This document shows positions 1-7,765 of a DNA stretch of 12,552 nt, piece by piece. Under the pieces are notes generated by a model that had not been told where the DNA came from, did not search any database, and was given only the letters and a program-made list of their open reading frames with translations. This DNA comes from Methanomicrobia archaeon LH_S13 (GTDB lineage Archaea; Halobacteriota; Syntropharchaeia; Alkanophagales; Methanospirareceae): NCBI GenBank assembly GCA_023659785.1, contig JAGXOR010000030.1:1-12552 (forward strand), given 5' to 3'. Positions within the stretch are counted from its first letter, which is position 1, and each line of letters begins with the position of its first letter. Made by a program: the position numbers and the translations under genes.

Positions 1-113
1 TGCGAAAGCAGAGGCGGACGGGATAGAGGGTGTGGGGTTACACCCAGTGCGATGCCCCCATTGATAGCATCATACGAAGAGGTTTGAAACAAAATGGTTG
101 AATCTCATAACCT
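1..113 (+). mobile_element. Right end of an IS200/IS605- or IS607-type element (tnpB tail), partial
   Basis: The frame starting at base 1 is open for 28 codons to TGA at 85-87 and ends GVTPSAMPPLIASYEEV, which resembles the variable C-terminal tails of archaeal TnpB proteins. Bases 28-45 form a perfect hairpin (GGGTGT, loop GGGGTT, ACACCC), as expected near the 3' end of a tnpB/omega-RNA. Bases 80-87 (AGGTTTGA) can pair with 105-113 (TCATAACCT) with one bulge, like the subterminal palindrome of such elements. The right boundary at 113 is where similarity to the inverted copy at 9497-9608 stops. The rest of the element would lie upstream of the window. The TnpB assignment is inferred from the tail style and hairpins; the catalytic domain is not visible. 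Confidence 0.55.
28..45 (+). ncRNA. Hairpin in the tnpB tail, omega-RNA-like
   Basis: A 6-bp perfect stem (GGGTGT / ACACCC) with a GGGGTT loop sits inside the putative TnpB tail. The inverted copy at 9563-9582 has a 7-bp stem with the same loop. Guide RNAs of TnpB elements overlap the 3' end of the gene and the element end. If this is one, its guide would begin just after base 113. Inference only. Confidence 0.35.
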
Positions 114-150
114 GCTATTATAATAGATATAATATAGGAGAAGAATAATC

Positions 151-639
151 ATGGGAGCTGCTTCTATCGCATTGCCGCACCGGCTCGTGGTGAAATTAAG
201 GGAAAAGGCAGAGGAAATGGGATACCTACCTGAAGAGTTAGGTGTTGAACTACTGAGCAAGAGTTTGAACGAGGAACTGGATCCAGAGGGGCTTGTAGAA
301 CACTACCAATCCTTGAGCGATAAATATCTCGATGATGCGAGGGAACTATTGAAGAAGGGGGATTTGGTGCTGACATCGGAGAAGTTTTGGGGTGCAACGG
401 CATTAACAATCAAAATAGTGGCAGCAAAGAGAGGTTTGAAGTTGGAGGAGCATGGTAGTTTTTGGGCTTTTGTAAATGTGATTTCCATAAAGAGCGGAGA
501 TAAAGATATCATCAGGTTCTTCAATACCGCGAATACTTTGCATAGAAACTTCTATGAGAATGAAATGCCCAAAGAGGCGGTAGAGGTATCGGCAGAAGAT
601 ATTGAGCGGATAATAGATAAATTGAGGAGGGTTTCGTGA
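151..639 (+). CDS. PaREP1-family protein
   Basis: This 162-residue soluble protein resembles the archaeal PaREP1/PaREP8 family. An N-terminal segment (about 1-45) looks like a short helical region. The family-like core starts near residue 50 (HYQSLSDKYLDDARELLKKGD) and continues with SEKFWGATALTIKIVAAKRG, a helical pattern typical of these proteins. Near 131-136 lies LHRNFYENEM, matching the usual 'LH.NFYEN' signature, followed by a C-terminal helix. Length is normal for the family. The start is supported by a purine-rich Shine-Dalgarno sequence (AGGAGA at 136-141) about 9 nt upstream. The family is expanded and mobile in Archaea; its biochemical role is unknown, and a HEPN-like helical fold has been suggested. 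The gene begins only 37 nt after the apparent end of the upstream IS, so its promoter may lie at or across that junction. Confidence 0.82.
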   Translation: MGAASIALPHRLVVKLREKAEEMGYLPEELGVELLSKSLNEELDPEGLVEHYQSLSDKYLDDARELLKKGDLVLTSEKFWGATALTIKIVAAKRGLKLEEHGSFWAFVNVISIKSGDKDIIRFFNTANTLHRNFYENEMPKEAVEVSAEDIERIIDKLRRVS

Positions 640-680
640 TGCAGATGGAATATTCGTCTGATGAAATGTGCACATGCAAT

Positions 681-701
681 CGAAAAAGAAAAAATTATAA
701 G
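681..701 (+). promoter_or_regulatory. Archaeal promoter (BRE/TATA-like) for the large surface-protein gene
   Basis: A purine-rich BRE-like stretch (CGAAAAAGAAA) runs straight into AAATTATAAG (692-701). A start of transcription about 25 nt downstream would fall near 722-727, leaving a leader of about 45 nt before the ATG at 771. It probably drives the whole cluster through the PHP gene, as no strong promoter separates those genes. Confidence 0.5.
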
Positions 702-770
702 TGATGAATACAAACGGCAACATTGAAATGAATGTTAAAAAGGCAAGTTCCTAAAGGGGCGATGCGCAAC

Positions 771-3700
771 ATGAAAAAAGGCACGAATATCTGGCGCTTA
801 ATTGTGATTTTAGCGGTTCTGGGAAGCGTCCTTAGCGGCATGGCGGGCGCGGCGAATAACTCAGCGAATCCGACGGATAACGCTACCAATGTCACTGAAC
901 AAACAAACAACGTTACAAATGCAACCGTTTCAAACACAAATGAGACAGTGTTGGATAATGCTTCGAGCTTTTACAACGTGAGCGTAAGCGAAGATTCAGA
1001 TGGAGATGGTATCTCGGATTATGATGAGTTTCATGGATTCACATGGGAAAACAAAACTTATTTCACAAATCCTTATCAGGCAAGCACGGACAGAGACCCC
1101 TACAATGACTACAAGGAGATAACAGGGATAAATATGTCCACTGCGGTGATAGTCCCGGAGAGACATCCATGTGTGCCTTCTTATGCTGATCTTAAAGTTG
1201 AACTTGAAGGAATAGAAGTGATATCAAAATGCAAGATAACATCAACCAAAACAAAGGAGAAGGGTGAAAGCTGGCATTTATCCACAGAGACACAAAAGTG
1301 GACGAAGGCGGGTGTAGAAGCTGGATGTGAATATACTCCCTATTGGCCTCCGTTCTTTAAAGCATATGGGTATGCTTACGCCTATTATGAAAGTTATACT
1401 CATACAGTTAGAAGCGAATCAGGATGGAGCAGAGAGGAATGGAGTAAAGCGACTGCTACAGACAAAGATGAAGCTGCAAGGCTAGAATCTCACATTAAGA
1501 TAAAAAATGAAGGAACAGATGCTGCAAAAAACGTGAAATTGAGTTTTAATGTGAAAATAGGGGAGGATAAGATTGCGGATACAGTATGGACGGATGTTGT
1601 AGAATGGAGGATGGAGCCTGGTGAGGTTTCAGATGAAATGGTTATTGACCATGATAGAGATGGTGAGATTGTAATAACGTTAGAAGAGCTAAAATCCATC
1701 GAATGTGGTGCACCAATCAGTATAAAGGTCAGAGAAGTAAATACCAAAGTCCCATGGAAGGATAAATGGATAAACTGGGAGGATTATAAAGGAGAATTCG
1801 AGCCAGTTAGTTCAACTATCATGGCTGATTTTGGAGACGGAGAAGTAAAGGAATACAACGTGTGGTCAGGGATTCATTTATTACCAGAACCTCCTCACAA
1901 GTATATTCATAACATAACAATAAATGATGCAATAAATAGAACTATTGGAATAAGAGAGAAAGAAGATGGAGTTTATATTGGATGGAAAGCAGATAGGGAA
2001 GTGAAATTAGAGAACTGGACTTTTGGCTTTGATAATGAGACCTTTCAGCAGATAAACGAAACGTTGCCAGAGAACTGGACCTTGTATGATTTGCTTAACG
2101 TAACGATAAAGCAGGGCTGGGTAATCGTGATGAAAGCGCCGGATATTAAACCGCCGGAAATTCATTGGGCTTCTTATTCGAGAGATATGAAAGGGATAAA
2201 GGCAGGAGTATCTGATAATGAGAACATCACGAAAGTGATTGCGCATGTGAAGATTGGTGATGATTATGAAAATGTGACATTGAAGGATAAAGATGGTGAT
2301 TTGGTGCTTAATGCAACGCTGGCAGAGAAAATCATGGATACAGAGGATGATTACATCATCGCATCAGATGGGAAATTCAACATAATGTGGCTGAATATTC
2401 AAAATATGTCAAGGACAATTACAGTGGACGATGATGGAAATGCTGATTTTACAAGGATACAGGATGCAATAAACGCATCAATGGACGGTGATACTGTCTT
2501 TGTTTTTAATGGCACTTACTATGAGAATGTGATTGTAAACAAATCAATCATACTAAGAGGGGAGAAAAAAGAAAACACGATTATTAATGGTAGTATCGAT
2601 GGAATTAACCAAACGAAACCAGTTATCGAAGTACTTGCTGATAATTGTATGGTCAGTGAATTTACAGTAATGAATGGATCTACGGGCGTTCTTCTAAAAT
2701 CTGATAATAACATCGTGACGAATATTATCGCTCGTAATATGTATTATTATGATATCTCTTATTCGGGTCGGGTGGTAGTAAAAGTAGTAGAATCAGGAGA
2801 ATGTATTTCTCTATTATCAACTAGTAACAATACCATAGCAAACTGTTCATTAGATATTAGGGCTTATGTTAACTATTCTCCAAACTTTGGCATTTATTTG
2901 TGTAACTCCACTAATAACACATTATCCAATAATAATATTAAAATAGGCCCGGAGGGCAATATTGGAATTAAATTATGGAAATCCGATCATAACATGCTAT
3001 CCGGTAATGATATAGCCAGATATAATATAATCATAATCGTTAATTTAACCACGAAGTCACAGTCTGAAAGGGAAAGTGGTATATACTTAAACGAATCTAA
3101 TAACAATAGCATGATAAACAACTATATACAAGGTTCTTCTTTTTTTATTTTAGAGGGGGAGGGGATTTATTTGAAAAGATCAGATAAAAACAAAATCTCT
3201 AATAACGATTTATCATATAATAAAAATGGTGTTTTATTTGAAGGAGTTTCTTATAATGTCATTTATGAGAATAAATTAGAGAGAAATGATGTAGGAATAA
3301 ATCTTTCTGGGGGTTGTTTCTCCTCTGACGGTTTCATAATTTGCTATCCATCATGCCATAACTTGATTTATCATAATAATTTCATAGACAATAGAGAAGC
3401 TCAGGCATACGATGATGGCTATAATAATTCATGGGACAACGGACCGATAGAAGGAGGAAACTACTGGAGCGACCACGAATGCGAGGGAAATCCGAGTGAT
3501 GGATTGCAACCTTATTACATTCCTGGAAGTGCTGATGCAGTGGATTGGTTCCCATTCCAGGATAAGGATGGATGGTTATTAGAACCACCGCCAAGTGGGG
3601 ATCATAACATAATAATACCTGAAATAAATAATTCAGTTTTGATAGGTCAAGAGTTGAGATTTCAAGGTGATGATTTAGGTAAAACGATAATAGGACTAAG

Positions 3701-4892
3701 TCCAGAAGAGATTGAAGGAATAACATTTGGTACTGCTACTGACGATTATGATACCTCAGCCTATTTCACAGTTGAAGGCGTTTACGGCATCATAAGTACA
3801 GACACTACATTGAATGTGAATATGCCTTTTATGAGTTTAGATTTAGAAGTAAATAATAAGTCCGTGTCAAGTATAATCCAAGGGACTCCGATAAGAATAA
3901 ATTTCACAACTAACTTGAATGCAAATGATTTAGTGGATTTAAGAGTGATAGATCCAGATGGTCACAGATTAAGTGTCAATCCTGCAGATCCCACTCAAAA
4001 ATTTGATGGCATAAAAGTGAGCAAACTCATGGAATATGGCTCTGAAAACGAGTCGAAGCAAATAAATACGAATGGATGGAATATCGGAGAATACGAATTT
4101 TCAGTCAGAACGGAGAAAGAGAATGCAAGGGAATTGGACTTCTCAAGTAACACAAAGGCATTAACGGTACTAAAAGCAGAGGTTGATATTGATGCAGAAA
4201 AGACCAACGTAGAAAAGTTGGAAAAAGAAAAGCTTGTAGTAACTGGTGTGTCCGACCATAATATAACGATCAGCAGCTCAAACCCCACACATACGATATT
4301 TCCAGCTGGTTATGAGGATAATCCATCTTATACCACCTCAGAATTTAACGACACATTAGATTCAGATGGACAAAGGAGATATGTTGTTTACTTTAATGAT
4401 ACTGGAATATACATAATCACAGTTACAGATACCACCGCTGATTTACATGATTCCGTAGACATTGAGGTCAGTGTGCCAATAAGTAACATATTCGATACAG
4501 GCCTTAGTGCAAATCCATATCCAAGTATATCAGGCACGCACAACGGAACAATAAAGACAAACCAAACAATCACTGTGCAAAAGCTTTACACTTACCCATG
4601 CTCAGGAGCAGGTGGACATGCCGAATATGCGAGAATATGGAACAATTCCGGTTTGGACGTAAATGCAAGCTGGAACGGTTACGTTGGCGACTGGCACAAT
4701 ATCTCCTTTTCTGAACCTTTTACGCTTCTACCCAATGAAACATACAACTATACCATTCGCACAGGCTCTTATCCGCAGATTCATCATACGCCTGCACTGC
4801 CAACCGCAAATGGATGGATAAACTGCACTGAATTTACAGATGTGAATGGAAAGAGCTACACAAACTGGATACCCGCAATAAGATTGGAATAA
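771..4892 (+). CDS. Secreted chimeric surface protein: protective-antigen-like Ca-binding/pore module + NosD-type beta-helix + shared C-terminal domain
   Basis: An upstream in-frame ATG exists at 732, but AGGGGC at 755-760 lies 10 nt before ATG 771, which then begins a good signal peptide (residues 1-27). Numbering is from 771 (1373 aa). Residues 28-72 are an Asn/Thr-rich linker with about eight N-glycosylation sequons. Residues 75-86 (DSDGDGISDYDE) match the calcium loop of anthrax protective antigen (DRDNDGIPDSLE). STDRDPYNDYKEITG and PERHPCVPSY also match domain 1'. ARLESHIKIKNEGT (about 237-249) matches the pore domain, and residues 378-457, with FGFDNETFQQI, match domain 3. An Ig-like stretch follows (458-545), then a right-handed beta-helix of NosD type (549-927) ending NYWSDHECEGN, Ig-like regions (937-1232), and an FDTG...IPAIRLE domain (1239-1373) also found in the PHP protein downstream. 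No C-terminal membrane anchor is seen. The function is unknown: an exported adhesin, pore or S-layer-associated protein. The protective-antigen match is by eye. Confidence 0.85.
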   Translation: MKKGTNIWRLIVILAVLGSVLSGMAGAANNSANPTDNATNVTEQTNNVTNATVSNTNETVLDNASSFYNVSVSEDSDGDGISDYDEFHGFTWENKTYFTNPYQASTDRDPYNDYKEITGINMSTAVIVPERHPCVPSYADLKVELEGIEVISKCKITSTKTKEKGESWHLSTETQKWTKAGVEAGCEYTPYWPPFFKAYGYAYAYYESYTHTVRSESGWSREEWSKATATDKDEAARLESHIKIKNEGTDAAKNVKLSFNVKIGEDKIADTVWTDVVEWRMEPGEVSDEMVIDHDRDGEIVITLEELKSIECGAPISIKVREVNTKVPWKDKWINWEDYKGEFEPVSSTIMADFGDGEVKEYNVWSGIHLLPEPPHKYIHNITINDAINRTIGIREKEDGVYIGWKADREVKLENWTFGFDNETFQQINETLPENWTLYDLLNVTIKQGWVIVMKAPDIKPPEIHWASYSRDMKGIKAGVSDNENITKVIAHVKIGDDYENVTLKDKDGDLVLNATLAEKIMDTEDDYIIASDGKFNIMWLNIQNMSRTITVDDDGNADFTRIQDAINASMDGDTVFVFNGTYYENVIVNKSIILRGEKKENTIINGSIDGINQTKPVIEVLADNCMVSEFTVMNGSTGVLLKSDNNIVTNIIARNMYYYDISYSGRVVVKVVESGECISLLSTSNNTIANCSLDIRAYVNYSPNFGIYLCNSTNNTLSNNNIKIGPEGNIGIKLWKSDHNMLSGNDIARYNIIIIVNLTTKSQSERESGIYLNESNNNSMINNYIQGSSFFILEGEGIYLKRSDKNKISNNDLSYNKNGVLFEGVSYNVIYENKLERNDVGINLSGGCFSSDGFIICYPSCHNLIYHNNFIDNREAQAYDDGYNNSWDNGPIEGGNYWSDHECEGNPSDGLQPYYIPGSADAVDWFPFQDKDGWLLEPPPSGDHNIIIPEINNSVLIGQELRFQGDDLGKTIIGLSPEEIEGITFGTATDDYDTSAYFTVEGVYGIISTDTTLNVNMPFMSLDLEVNNKSVSSIIQGTPIRINFTTNLNANDLVDLRVIDPDGHRLSVNPADPTQKFDGIKVSKLMEYGSENESKQINTNGWNIGEYEFSVRTEKENARELDFSSNTKALTVLKAEVDIDAEKTNVEKLEKEKLVVTGVSDHNITISSSNPTHTIFPAGYEDNPSYTTSEFNDTLDSDGQRRYVVYFNDTGIYIITVTDTTADLHDSVDIEVSVPISNIFDTGLSANPYPSISGTHNGTIKTNQTITVQKLYTYPCSGAGGHAEYARIWNNSGLDVNASWNGYVGDWHNISFSEPFTLLPNETYNYTIRTGSYPQIHHTPALPTANGWINCTEFTDVNGKSYTNWIPAIRLE
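4609..4834 (+). repeat. Gene-conversion tract, copy 1
   Basis: These 226 bases are identical to 7198-7423 except for one base (A at 4661 versus G at 7250). Both lie in the same C-terminal domain of two different genes. On either side the homologous domain DNA is clearly diverged, so the tract has sharp edges. Confidence 0.97.
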
Positions 4893-4893
4893 A

Positions 4894-4995
4894 ATGGGTA
4901 AACTAAAAGCATTAAGCTTCCAAGGTTGGGGAGCTATCCTTGCACTTAGTAGCTCATTAACGGCGGCTTATTTGGTGCTGAGAAGAAGGAGATAA
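4894..4995 (+). CDS. 33-residue single-span membrane peptide
   Basis: The ATG lies one base after the stop of the large surface-protein gene. The frame encodes 33 residues: a short polar head (MGKLKALSFQGW), one hydrophobic stretch (GAILALSSSLTAAYLVL) and a terminal RRRR. This 'membrane span then arginine cluster' shape is that of a C-terminal sorting or anchoring tail, yet here it is a separate frame immediately after a surface protein that lacks such a tail. It could be a small stand-alone membrane protein translated by coupling, the detached remnant of an anchor, or chance. No family recognised. Confidence 0.5.
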   Translation: MGKLKALSFQGWGAILALSSSLTAAYLVLRRRR

Positions 4996-5022
4996 AAATA
5001 AATCTGAAGTGTGATTGGAACT

Positions 5023-5256
5023 ATGAAAGCTTGGAAGAAAGGTGCGCTTGTAGGTGGTCTGGTTGGAGTGACTGGTACGTTTGTTACATATCTAACAGGA
5101 GATATTAGCTTTATCTCACTGCCAGTAGTGCTATTGTTCTCCCTATTTGGTGCCGGGTTGTTATTCTTATTCCCTTATTTCGAGTTATTCACATTAGTGG
5201 TAGTGTATGGATTGTTAGGTGCAATAATTGGGTATGTAATAGGAGGAAAGAAATAA
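5023..5256 (+). CDS. Small membrane protein with three predicted spans
   Basis: The protein has 77 residues from ATG 5023; a GTG at 5011 would add four. A basic N-terminus (MKAWKK) is followed by three hydrophobic segments at about 7-25, 29-52 and 54-74 with several Gly-rich faces (VGGLVGVTG, GLLGAIIGYVIGG), then a KK end. Its stop codon overlaps the ATG of the PHP gene by one base (TAATG), and the PHP gene's Shine-Dalgarno sequence lies inside it, so the two are co-translated. No family is recognised. Its place between two exported proteins suggests a membrane partner, but no function can be read from the sequence. Confidence 0.75.
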   Translation: MKAWKKGALVGGLVGVTGTFVTYLTGDISFISLPVVLLFSLFGAGLLFLFPYFELFTLVVVYGLLGAIIGYVIGGKK

Positions 5257-7481
5257 TGAAAAGAATTTTGGTATCTTGCTTAGTCTTGTTGATTTTAGTT
5301 GGGGTGATATTTTCAGTAAGAGCGGAAGATGCTGGAAGTGTTACATTGGATTTCACTCAGTTTATAGACCAAATGAAGAGGGTAAATCAATCAGAAAGAC
5401 CTTCGTATGGTATTAAGACTACGACACTGGTAAAATCAGCCGAGTTTACATCCATGAACATAAAAATCGCTAAAGTCGAGGATGGCAATGAATCGATTTG
5501 TTTGGAGTCAAATATAACCTCGTTAGAAAATATTACAATAGATTTGGACCCTGGAACCTACAAGGTCTACACGCAACTGGAGGGTGACGATACGGTTTTA
5601 GAATATAACAATGACAGTGAAGGTTATGTAATTACCCCACAGAGCCATCTCGTTATACCGATGGCATACCCTCCTGAGGGGGGGTATATATTAGACGCTC
5701 CTTGGCGGATCGAAAATTCTGAGATTAATATTCCGATTTTGGCAGTGGATACGGGAATCGACTGGGCAGATATATATGGCATCAATGTTTATGACCACAA
5801 TGACGGTGACCGTCTTGTTGCATCAACAAATTGGAGTTCAACTCAACCAGTATATATGGGAGAGCCTTTTTTCCATCTGTTCGACATTAATAAGAGTTCA
5901 TTTGTTCAAGTTGACGGCAATGTATCGATGAGAATTAAATTTGAATTACACTGGAGTCCTGATAATTGGGAAGGTCCGGTAAGTGTAAAAATTTCACAAT
6001 ATGATATTCCTACGATGGTGGATTGGTACTGCGGAGATACGCATCTACACACTAATTATACGGATAACGCAAGAGAATTTGGTGCACCGATTTATGCAAC
6101 AAGAGCTGCTAATAACGCAATGGGTTTGGATTGGATGATTGTTACAGATCACTCATTCGATTTGTGGCAAGAGAAATGGAACGTCTCGACTGCCGACTGC
6201 GATAATCATTCTGACAACCTTTTTAGAGTGATGCAAGGCGAAGAAGTTTCTTGCTATTTACCAGGAACTAACCAATATAATCACCTTTTAGTTTATGGTG
6301 CTGATTTTATTCCCGGTGGGGAATGGGAAGATGGAACTGGTTCAGATTATACGCCTGCAGAAGCAATCGCTATTGCGAATAGCCAGGGAGGAGTTACCTA
6401 TTCTGCACACCCCTTTGATAATGATCTATTTCGCGATCCATGGCAGAATTATTCATTAAATTTTACTGGTCTCCAGATCTGGAATCATGCATCTGACGAA
6501 CCATCCCATTTACCAAAGGGTTTGGCAAAGTGGAGTGAACTCCTCTTGGGTGGAAGGCACGTTTATATAGAAGGTGGTACGGATGCCCATGGCGACTTCA
6601 ATACACATGCAGGAAAAGTTAAGACATATGTTTATATTCCAGGATATAGTCAGGCGAGTATACCACCAAAAGACGACATTCTCGAGGCTCTCCGCAACGG
6701 ACATTCTATAATGAGTGATGGCCCGTTAGTGACTTTCGGCATAAATGGAGAGATGATTGGGAATAACGTTAGTTTAACAAATGGAACAAACGCCACACTT
6801 CACATTCAATGGAACAGCACCCAAGAATTCGGCTATATAAATAATATCACTGTAAAGAAGGGGGTGATTAATGGAACAGCGGAAACTAATGTCACAATAA
6901 TACAGTCATCTTCTATCGGGAAAAACAGTCTGTGCGATGAACATGAATTGATAATATCGCCAAACGAATCATGCTATTACCGTGTTGAGGCATACTCAAA
7001 CACAACAAACGGCGAACAACATCGTTGTTACACGAACCCGATCTGGGTAATATATGACGAGGGCAATGCCTCAACAACCTTTGATACAGGAAAACCAGCC
7101 AATCCCTATCCATCCCTATTCGGCACACACAATGGAACAATCACACCAAATGTAACCATCGAGGTATCCAAACTTTACACCTATCCCTGTGAAGGAACAG
7201 GTGGACATGCCGAATATGCGAGAATATGGAACAATTCCGGTTTGGACGTGAATGCAAGCTGGAACGGTTACGTTGGCGACTGGCACAATATCTCCTTTTC
7301 TGAACCTTTTACGCTTCTACCCAATGAAACATACAACTATACCATTCGCACAGGCTCTTATCCGCAGATTCATCATACGCCTGCACTGCCAACCGCAAAT
7401 GGATGGATAAACTGCACTGAATTCATAGACGCAAACGGAAAAAGACACAAAGATTGGATTCCTGCTATCAGGTTAGAATGA
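5256..7481 (+). CDS. Secreted PHP-domain metallohydrolase (CehA/McbA-like) with shared C-terminal surface domain
   Basis: The start is set by a strong AGGAGG at 5241-5246. Residues 1-23 are a signal peptide (hydrophobic LVLLILVGVIFS). Residues about 30-255 form a beta-rich N-terminal region. The PHP domain follows at about 257-500. Likely metal ligands are H263 and H265 (GDTHLHT), D298-H299 (TDH), E329/E330 (GEE), H343, H385 (SAHP), and D443 and H445 (GGTDAHG). This set matches CehA/McbA-family metallohydrolases, which use a trinuclear-type metal centre for ester or phosphoester hydrolysis; the substrate here is unknown. A beta-sandwich (about 500-600) is followed by the FDTG...IPAIRLE domain (609-741) shared with the 1373-residue protein. 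The enzyme should act outside the cell or on the S-layer. The many Asn-X-Ser/Thr sites fit glycosylation. It is probably in one operon with the preceding three genes. Confidence 0.88.
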   Translation: MKRILVSCLVLLILVGVIFSVRAEDAGSVTLDFTQFIDQMKRVNQSERPSYGIKTTTLVKSAEFTSMNIKIAKVEDGNESICLESNITSLENITIDLDPGTYKVYTQLEGDDTVLEYNNDSEGYVITPQSHLVIPMAYPPEGGYILDAPWRIENSEINIPILAVDTGIDWADIYGINVYDHNDGDRLVASTNWSSTQPVYMGEPFFHLFDINKSSFVQVDGNVSMRIKFELHWSPDNWEGPVSVKISQYDIPTMVDWYCGDTHLHTNYTDNAREFGAPIYATRAANNAMGLDWMIVTDHSFDLWQEKWNVSTADCDNHSDNLFRVMQGEEVSCYLPGTNQYNHLLVYGADFIPGGEWEDGTGSDYTPAEAIAIANSQGGVTYSAHPFDNDLFRDPWQNYSLNFTGLQIWNHASDEPSHLPKGLAKWSELLLGGRHVYIEGGTDAHGDFNTHAGKVKTYVYIPGYSQASIPPKDDILEALRNGHSIMSDGPLVTFGINGEMIGNNVSLTNGTNATLHIQWNSTQEFGYINNITVKKGVINGTAETNVTIIQSSSIGKNSLCDEHELIISPNESCYYRVEAYSNTTNGEQHRCYTNPIWVIYDEGNASTTFDTGKPANPYPSLFGTHNGTITPNVTIEVSKLYTYPCEGTGGHAEYARIWNNSGLDVNASWNGYVGDWHNISFSEPFTLLPNETYNYTIRTGSYPQIHHTPALPTANGWINCTEFIDANGKRHKDWIPAIRLE
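7198..7423 (+). repeat. Gene-conversion tract, copy 2
   Basis: This is the partner of 4609-4834, at a constant offset of 2589 bases and with 225 of 226 bases identical. It is in frame in the PHP gene and encodes the central part of the shared C-terminal domain. Confidence 0.97.
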
Positions 7482-7507
7482 AGATTAAAAGATAAGAAGA
7501 AAAGAAA

Positions 7508-7702
7508 ATGGCAACGGTCACCATCAAAAAAGGGTATTTGGAAATTTTAAAGACTTTAGGTAGTGCAGACACTCTCGTTGAGAGCGCGATACGGAAGTAT
7601 TTAATAGACAAATGCGTGGAGAGAATTGAGAAATCAAAGCGAGAAATCGAAGAATTTGAGAGGAAATACGATTGTACTTCTAAAAATAAGCGGAAATTTT
7701 AG
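7508..7702 (+). CDS. Small antitoxin-like protein, possibly truncated
   Basis: The protein has 64 residues: a short beta-like start (MATVTIKKGYLEILKTLG), two helices (DTLVESAIRKYLIDKCVERI) and a charged coiled coil (KSKREIEEFERKYD). This resembles the N-terminal part of small archaeal antitoxin-type proteins, which usually continue past the 'EFE.KYG' segment. Here the frame changes to an unrelated basic end (CTSKNKRKF) and stops. No toxin gene follows: only 63 bp separate it from the convergent flavoprotein gene. It may be a decayed antitoxin or a short stand-alone regulator. Start context is weak (AGAAG-rich). Confidence 0.55.
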   Translation: MATVTIKKGYLEILKTLGSADTLVESAIRKYLIDKCVERIEKSKREIEEFERKYDCTSKNKRKF

Positions 7703-7765
7703 GAATTAAAAAGTCAGAAGTTTAAAAGGATTCGTAAATATCTTGCTGGGTCATTTTTCACCTTA

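Noticed and set aside
403..723. 106-residue - strand frame across the PaREP1 gene and the following gap
   Set aside because: It overlaps a recognised gene on the other strand and has no family signature or promoter.
732..770. Upstream ATG for the large surface protein
   Set aside because: It adds 13 residues before a normal signal peptide and lacks a Shine-Dalgarno sequence, while ATG 771 has AGGGGC 10 nt upstream.
2415..3551. Asn-rich repeats as a possible CRISPR or DNA tandem repeat
   Set aside because: The repetition is at the protein level (beta-helix coils); the DNA units are not identical and have no spacer pattern.
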